64,000 nt of DNA, taken from Candidatus Gastranaerophilales bacterium (lineage in GTDB: Bacteria > Cyanobacteriota > Vampirovibrionia > Gastranaerophilales > Gastranaerophilaceae). The translations under genes and the position numbers were made by a program. The DNA lies in assembly GCA_944325595.1 (NCBI GenBank), contig CALVAQ010000001.1, positions 25,380 to 89,379 on the forward strand, given 5' to 3'. Shown in pieces: positions 59,089 through 64,000 of the stretch; the first letter of the stretch is position 1; each line of letters opens with the position of its first letter. The notes under the pieces were generated by a model. That model was not told where the DNA came from. It did not search any database and saw nothing but the letters and a program-made list of their open reading frames with translations.

Positions 59089-61743
59089 CTATTTCAAAGT
59101 TTCAATAAGCTCTTTTATCGCATTGATTTGTGTCTCAAGCTCATCAGCACGGGCTTGAGTTTCTTCAATAAGTTCCTTTGGCGCTTTTTCAACAAAGTTT
59201 TTGTTCTTGAGTCTGCCGTCCAAACTCATTTTTTCTTTGCTAAGTTTTTCTATTTTCTTGTTCTGACGGGCAATTTCCTCGTCAAAATTAATCAAGCCTT
59301 CTAGCGGAATGATTATTTTTGAATTGCCTACAACAGCGGAGGCTGATTTTTTGGGCATTTGAGTATCTTCGCCTTTGAAATCAACATTTTCTATTCTCGC
59401 AAGTCGTTTGAGATAAGGAACAACCGCTTCAAAAATTGTTTTTTCAGCTGTACTTGCCAGAACAGTTATATTCATCTGGGCAGAAAGCGGTATATTCAAG
59501 CCCTGTCGAACGTTTCTCAATGATTTTATAGTTTCAAAAACGAGTTCCATTTCTTTGTTTTCGGTTTCAAAAACAAATTCTTTTTTATAAGTCGGGAATG
59601 CTGCTTTGATAATACCGATTGCTTCTTTTTCCTGCGGAATAAGCTGCCATATAGCCTCTGTAATGTGTGGCATAATAGGATGAAGCATTCTCAACGACAT
59701 ATCAAGAACATATCTTAGTACTCTTTGAGTGTTTGCTTTTTGAGCAGCATCCTGCAGTTGGATTTTTGCTATTTCCACATACCAGTCGCAGTATTCATTC
59801 CAGAAAAAGTCATACAAAACATGAGCCGTTTCGCCGATTCTGTATGATTGGATATTTTCATTGACGAGTTTTGCTGTTGCATTCAATCTGTGCAAAATCC
59901 ATCTGTCGGCAATCGTAAGGTTGTCCATGTCAATTGGTTTGTTGTCAACGTCTTCAAGGTTCATAAGCACAAATCTTGAAGCATTCCAGATTTTGTTTGC
60001 AAAGTTTCTGCCGTATTCAAATTTGTCTTCGCTGACTTTGATATCCTGCCCGCCGTATGTGCACATTGAAGTCATTGTAAATCTCAGTGCATCACAGCCA
60101 TATTTGTCGATTACGCCTACGGGATCAACGGTATTTCCTTTTGATTTGGACATTTTTTGTCCCTTTTCGTCACGGATTAAGCCGTGGATATAAACTGTTG
60201 AGAAAGGTGCTTTGCCCGTAAATTCATACCCCATGGTAATCATTCTTGCTACCCAGAAGAAAATGATATCAAAACCGGTAACAAGAACTGAGGTCGGATA
60301 GAATTTTTTGAAATCTTCAGCTTCTGTATTTGGCCAGCCCATTGTAGAAAACGGCCACAACCCTGATGAAAACCATGTATCAAGAACATCGGTTTCTTGA
60401 GTATAATTTTCAGGATCGGGGTTCTCTTTTGCTACTACCATTTCACCTGTTTTGTTGTTGTAATATGCCGGAATTTGATGTCCCCACCAGAGCTGACGGG
60501 AAATACACCAGTCACGGATATTCTCCATCCAGCCGAGGTAATTCTTTTCCCATTTTTCGGGGATAAATTTGATTTCACCGGTTTTAACCGCTCTGATTGC
60601 TGCTTCTGCCAGAGGTTTCATTTTTACAAACCATTGTTCTGAAAGCAGAGGTTCAATTGTTGTGTGGCATCTCTGGCATTTTCCGACATTGTGCTCAAGG
60701 TCGGTAATTTTAATCAAATCATTGTGATAGCGGAGCATATCAACAGTTTTCTTACGTGCTTCGTCACGGTCCAAGCCGTGGAGTTCTTCAGGAACTTCTG
60801 CGCACGCTTTCATTTTGCCTTCACCGTCAATAACCCAGATTGGTTTAAGATTGTGGCGTTTTGCAATTTCATAGTCATTTGGATCATGTGCGGGTGTAAT
60901 TTTCAAAGCACCTGTTCCGAATTTTTTGTCAACATATTCATCGGCAATGATAGGAATTTCTCTGCCTGTAAGAGGAATAACAACAGTTTTGCCGATTAAA
61001 TCTTTGTATTTGTAGTCAGTCGGGTTTACTGCAACCGCAGCATCGCCGAACATTGTTTCCGGTCTTGTTGTGGCAATTACAATAGCTCCGGGTTCGTCTT
61101 TTAGAGAATAACTGATTTCCCAGAGGTGGCTTGCTTCTGTTTCATATTCGGTTTCAACATCCGAAATTGCTGATTGACAGCGTGGACACCAGTTTACAAT
61201 ATAAGAACCTTTGTAAATTAAACCCTTTTCGTACAATCTTACAAAAACTTCTTTTACGGCATCAGAACAGCCTTTGTCCAGAGTAAACCTTTCTCTTGAA
61301 CGATCAAAAGATGCACCGAGACGTTTGCACTGGTCAAGGATTGCGCTTTTGTGTTCATTTGCCCAATCCCATGTACGGGCAAGAAACTTTTCTCTGCCGA
61401 GTTCGTGACGGTTTGTACCTTCCGCTCTAAGTTGTTTTTCCACAACGTTCTGAGTTGCAATACCTGCGTGGTCGGTGCCCGGAACCCAGAGTGTTTCGTA
61501 TCCGGACATTCTGTGATAACGAACCAGAATATCCTGCAGGGTTTCGTCAATTGCATGTCCCATATGAAGAACGCCTGTGACATTCGGAGGCGGAATGACT
61601 ATAGAAAACGGTTTTTTAGGAGATTTTGCATCTGCTTTAAAACATTCGTTGTCTTCCCAAAATTTATAAATTTTTTCTTCTGTGGCTTTTGCATCATAAG
61701 TTGTCGGCAAATCGCTGAAATTAATACTTTTTGTATTATCCAT
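59089..61743 (-). CDS. valS: Valyl-tRNA synthetase
   Basis: The 884-residue class I synthetase charges tRNA-Val. It has the HIGH-type motif in PPPNVTGVLHMGHA (about 51-64), the CP1 editing domain, the catalytic KMSKS in KGQKMSKSKGNT, an anticodon-binding helical domain with WNEYCDWYVEIAK, and a C-terminal coiled-coil arm (EEIARQNKKIEKLSKEKMSL) specific to ValRS. AGAGGTCAGGA precedes the ATG and a TATAAT box lies upstream. It is transcribed away from punA's end, which carries a repeat copy. Confidence 0.97.
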   Translation of the reverse strand: MDNTKSINFSDLPTTYDAKATEEKIYKFWEDNECFKADAKSPKKPFSIVIPPPNVTGVLHMGHAIDETLQDILVRYHRMSGYETLWVPGTDHAGIATQNVVEKQLRAEGTNRHELGREKFLARTWDWANEHKSAILDQCKRLGASFDRSRERFTLDKGCSDAVKEVFVRLYEKGLIYKGSYIVNWCPRCQSAISDVETEYETEASHLWEISYSLKDEPGAIVIATTRPETMFGDAAVAVNPTDYKYKDLIGKTVVIPLTGREIPIIADEYVDKKFGTGALKITPAHDPNDYEIAKRHNLKPIWVIDGEGKMKACAEVPEELHGLDRDEARKKTVDMLRYHNDLIKITDLEHNVGKCQRCHTTIEPLLSEQWFVKMKPLAEAAIRAVKTGEIKFIPEKWEKNYLGWMENIRDWCISRQLWWGHQIPAYYNNKTGEMVVAKENPDPENYTQETDVLDTWFSSGLWPFSTMGWPNTEAEDFKKFYPTSVLVTGFDIIFFWVARMITMGYEFTGKAPFSTVYIHGLIRDEKGQKMSKSKGNTVDPVGVIDKYGCDALRFTMTSMCTYGGQDIKVSEDKFEYGRNFANKIWNASRFVLMNLEDVDNKPIDMDNLTIADRWILHRLNATAKLVNENIQSYRIGETAHVLYDFFWNEYCDWYVEIAKIQLQDAAQKANTQRVLRYVLDMSLRMLHPIMPHITEAIWQLIPQEKEAIGIIKAAFPTYKKEFVFETENKEMELVFETIKSLRNVRQGLNIPLSAQMNITVLASTAEKTIFEAVVPYLKRLARIENVDFKGEDTQMPKKSASAVVGNSKIIIPLEGLINFDEEIARQNKKIEKLSKEKMSLDGRLKNKNFVEKAPKELIEETQARADELETQINAIKELIETLK

Positions 61744-61835
61744 TCCTGACCTCTCTTTGTTATCAATTGATTATAAAATATCACAAAGAAATCTAAATAT
61801 CTAACGATTTTTGAATGCTTTTTAGTTAGAACAAA

Positions 61836-61911
61836 ATTGTCCGAGAAAAATTCGTGATAAGACTCTGCTGAACAAAATCAGCCGGCGGCAGTAACGACAC
61901 CGGATTAGATA
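61836..61911 (+). repeat. Dispersed intergenic repeat, internally deleted copy (B)
   Basis: The left end (ATTGTCCGAGAAAAATTCGTG, then ATAAGACTCTGCTGAAC) and right end (ACGACACCGGATTAGAT) match the full copy at 51817-51954, but about 65 internal bases are missing. The joint lies at GGCGGC, a word present at both edges of the missing block in the full copy, so recombination between short direct repeats may have made the deletion. Confidence 0.7.
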
Positions 61912-61936
61912 AAATAATTTACCTGAATGTGTAAAT

Positions 61937-62737
61937 TTAAATTTCTTTTATAACCGCCATCAAAAGTTTCATAAACGAATCTTTGGCTTTTGCGGCTGTT
62001 TCTACAACATCGGCGTGTGATAGTCTCGAAGGATGCACTCCTGCTGCGGAATTAGTTATACAGCTGATACCAAGCACTTTCATAGAACAGTAGTTTGCAA
62101 CCAGCGCTTCAGGTACTGTAGACATACCAACGGCATCGGCACCCATGATACGCAGCATATTTATCTCTGCAGGTGTTTCATAACTCGGTCCGCTCATTGC
62201 GGCATAAACCCCTTTTCTTACTGTAATACCGAGTTCTTTGCCCTTTTTTTGTACAAAATCTACAAGCGCATGGTTGTATACTTCGCTCATGTCGGGAAAT
62301 CTGTCGCCCAGTGTTGCATCATTTTCACCGATAAGAGGGTTTACTCCCATGAGATTAATGTGATCGCAAATTGCCATCAAATCTCCGGCTTTGTATGATT
62401 TGTTTACGCTGCCGGCTGCGTTTGTAATAATAAGTGTTTGGACACCGAGTTTTTTCATTACTTTGACGGGGTACACTATTCTGCTTATGTGATAACCTTC
62501 ATAAAAATGGTATCTGCCCTGCATAATCACAGCTTTTTTGCCAAGAACTTCGCCAAATACCAGCTGTCCTTTGTGTCCGGCAACAGTAGATTTTTCAAAT
62601 CCAGGTATATCCTGATATTGTATTCTTATCCCTTCAATGTTATCGGCAAAATCCCCGAGACCGGAACCCAGTATAATTCCCAATTCCGGCTGAAAGTCTT
62701 TAATTTTTTTCTGAATAAATTCTATTGTTTCTTTCAT
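61937..62737 (-). CDS. punA: Purine nucleoside phosphorylase
   Basis: The 266-residue enzyme of the PNP family I cleaves purine nucleosides with phosphate. It has the signature IILGSGLGDFADN, the HKGQLVFG loop, MQGRYHFYEGY with the phosphate-binding residues, NAAGSVNKSYKAGD, MSGPSYETPAEI and GMSTVPEALVA. The ATG lies four bases after the korC stop. Its chromosomal coupling to the ferredoxin oxidoreductase genes is not explained by pathway. Confidence 0.95.
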   Translation of the reverse strand: MKETIEFIQKKIKDFQPELGIILGSGLGDFADNIEGIRIQYQDIPGFEKSTVAGHKGQLVFGEVLGKKAVIMQGRYHFYEGYHISRIVYPVKVMKKLGVQTLIITNAAGSVNKSYKAGDLMAICDHINLMGVNPLIGENDATLGDRFPDMSEVYNHALVDFVQKKGKELGITVRKGVYAAMSGPSYETPAEINMLRIMGADAVGMSTVPEALVANYCSMKVLGISCITNSAAGVHPSRLSHADVVETAAKAKDSFMKLLMAVIKEI

Positions 62738-62741
62738 AACT

Positions 62742-63314
62742 TTAAACAGTAACTAATTGATTTTTTATTATTTCCGCACCAAATTTTACACATTCAATGT
62801 TATTGGGAAGCAGCGCTGCTTTTTTCGCTGAGACCGTTTTGGACATTTCTTTCATAACTTCTATTATGGAGTCCAGTTTCAAAATACCTGTTTTTTCAAT
62901 AAAAGCACCCAGCGCCATTACGTTGACAAAAGCAGGCTGTGTGAGCTTTTGTGCTAAATCATTGAACGGAATTTTTATATAGTTGATATCCGTTCTTGTT
63001 GTCGGTATGTGGGCAAGAGAGGAGTTTATTATCATAAATCCGCCCTTTTTCACTTTTTTTTCAAACTTTATTTGGGATGCATCATTCAATGCAATAACAA
63101 CATCGGCTTTGTCTACGATAGGAGAAGGAATTTCGCTTTCGGAAATATTGACACAGCAGTTTACGGCACCGCCTCTCATTTCTGCTCCGTATGAGGGAAA
63201 CCAGGTTGTATGTTTGCCTTCAAGTACTGCTGCATGACAAAGCAAAATGCCTGCAAATAAAGTACCCTGACCGCCGAAACCTGAAATTATTACGCTGATA
63301 TCTTTTATCTTCAT
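62742..63314 (-). CDS. korC: 2-oxoacid:ferredoxin oxidoreductase gamma subunit
   Basis: The 190-residue protein has SGFGGQGTLFAGILL, the SYGAEMRGGAVNC loop and MAKVIALN-like text (VVIALNDASQIKF) of the gamma subunit of 2-oxoacid:ferredoxin oxidoreductases, which couple oxidative decarboxylation to ferredoxin reduction. It starts three bases after the beta subunit's stop. This and the beta subunit point to an anaerobic amino-acid or 2-oxoacid pathway. Substrate (2-oxoglutarate or branched-chain oxoacids) is not certain. Confidence 0.9.
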   Translation of the reverse strand: MKIKDISVIISGFGGQGTLFAGILLCHAAVLEGKHTTWFPSYGAEMRGGAVNCCVNISESEIPSPIVDKADVVIALNDASQIKFEKKVKKGGFMIINSSLAHIPTTRTDINYIKIPFNDLAQKLTQPAFVNVMALGAFIEKTGILKLDSIIEVMKEMSKTVSAKKAALLPNNIECVKFGAEIIKNQLVTV

Positions 63315-63317
63315 ATT

Positions 63318-64000
63318 TTATTCTTGCTCCTTAGCGGTAACATCTTTGAAAACCCCGAGAGGATGAACTGTTTCCGTTACGTTTTCTATCTGTTTTACGG
63401 CTTCAACGGGTGTCATGTGCCAGTTTGTGGGACATGTTGCAAGTACCTCAACAAAACCGAAGCCGAGACCTTTTATCTGGGTTTCAAAAGCTTTTCTTAT
63501 GGCTTCTTTTGCCTGTCTGATGCACTTTGTTGAAGTAATCGCAACTCTTGCACTGTATGCTGTTCCGTCACATTTTGCAACAATTTCTGCCGCATGCAGA
63601 GGATATCCTGTCAGTTCGGCTTTTCTGCCGTGAGGAGTTGTCGTCGTAACCTGTCCGACAAGAGTTGTTGCGCTTGCCTGACCGCCTGTCATGCCGAAGT
63701 TTGTATTGTTTATCATGATAGTTGTGATGTGTTCACCACGGCAGGCAGTGTGAATAGTTTCGTTGAAGCCTATTGTTGCGGCATCTCCGTCACCCTGATA
63801 TGTGAATACAAATTTGTCAGGTTTACATCTTTTTATCCCTGTGGCAACACACGGTGAACGACCGTGGGAGGCGCCTGCGACATCCAAATTGAAGAATTTT
63901 TCCAGAAATATGGAACAGCCGACAGAGGATATTGCAATAGTATCTTTTTGAAGATTGTATTCATCAATAAGTTCTGCAATAATTCTCAACACAACACCGT
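63318..64000 (-). CDS. korB: 2-oxoacid:ferredoxin oxidoreductase beta subunit (partial)
   Basis: The frame runs off the right edge: the GTG at 63992 is preceded in frame by two further codons of an open reading frame, and the family has about 20 more residues with a CGHG motif upstream. The visible part has SSVGCSIFLEKFFNLD, AGASHGRSPCVATGIKR and the TPP/Mg site FTYQGDGDAATIGFNETIHT, followed by NNTNFGMTGGQAS, and ends with a CPTNWHMTPVEAV segment. This pattern is typical of the beta subunits of 2-oxoisovalerate or 2-oxoglutarate:ferredoxin oxidoreductases. The alpha subunit would lie further right. Confidence 0.92.
   Translation of the reverse strand, partial: GVVLRIIAELIDEYNLQKDTIAISSVGCSIFLEKFFNLDVAGASHGRSPCVATGIKRCKPDKFVFTYQGDGDAATIGFNETIHTACRGEHITTIMINNTNFGMTGGQASATTLVGQVTTTTPHGRKAELTGYPLHAAEIVAKCDGTAYSARVAITSTKCIRQAKEAIRKAFETQIKGLGFGFVEVLATCPTNWHMTPVEAVKQIENVTETVHPLGVFKDVTAKEQE

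Noticed and set aside
1..64000. CRISPR arrays, insertion sequences, prophage or integrase genes
   Set aside because: No regularly spaced direct repeats and no transposase, integrase or phage structural proteins were found; only short non-coding repeats are present.

Overview
The window is an AT-rich, gene-dense bacterial chromosome segment with about 61 protein genes, no rRNA or tRNA gene seen, no CRISPR array and no intact mobile element. It comes from a motile diderm: P-ring and L-ring genes (flgI, flgH), KDO synthesis (kdsC, kdsD) and a large M16 peptidase with a signal peptide all imply an outer membrane. A 2-oxoacid:ferredoxin oxidoreductase (korB/korC) and fixC/fixX suggest anaerobic metabolism, and thyX supplies thymidylate. 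The MurT ligase, the coaD plus coiled-coil pair, the CheA-receiver fusion and a SigB/SigF-type sigma factor beside a prepilin peptidase together recall the cyanobacterial sister lineage Vampirovibrionia/Melainabacteria (for example Gastranaerophilales). This is inference from gene content, held at about 50-60%.

Layout. 1-12.6 kb: end of an unknown gene, maf, a secreted HExxH protein, tatD, a GT-D glycosyltransferase, a HEAT-repeat protein, pheT, rpsO, thyX, a 59-residue protein, divergent murT and folC, and a NarL-type response regulator. 12.9-21.7 kb: an eleven-gene minus-strand flagellar operon (transglycosylase, flgF, flgG, flgA, flgH, flgI, flgJ, a 93-residue FlgM candidate, flgN, flgK, flgL). 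21.8-29 kb: recJ, an acidic small protein, fixX, fixC and an M16 peptidase. 29.1-34.8 kb: a ligand-less hybrid-cluster-protein homologue, an RlmD-type methyltransferase, a processive glycosyltransferase, coaD and a DivIVA/Cdv3-like coiled coil. 34.8-36.2 kb: a palindrome-rich spacer, a Bax-inhibitor-1 protein and a repeat copy. 36.2-42.2 kb: chemotaxis-like signalling (HD protein, CheA-REC, short methyl-accepting protein, double-CheW protein). 42.2-51.8 kb: smpB, kdsC/kdsD, prepilin peptidase, sigma factor, class II aldolase, rsmD, prfA, a ZIP transporter, a small unknown gene, rpsB and tsf. 52-64 kb: an SDR, a 580-residue unknown protein behind a sigma-28-like promoter, a TPM/nucleotidyltransferase/LemA operon, a formyltransferase plus endonuclease-IV-like pair, valS, a purine nucleoside phosphorylase and korC/korB running off the right edge.

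The main unexpected observations are: (1) a full-length hybrid cluster protein homologue in which all seven hybrid-cluster ligands appear substituted; (2) at least eight transcription units that begin with a -10 hexamer (TAAAAT or TATAAT) exactly six or seven bases before the ATG and no Shine-Dalgarno, which points to systematic leaderless transcription; (3) a dispersed intergenic repeat family with full-length, internally deleted, inverted and half copies; (4) a REP pair arranged like a BIME with no transposase in view; and (5) a large orphan protein apparently in the flagellar regulon.
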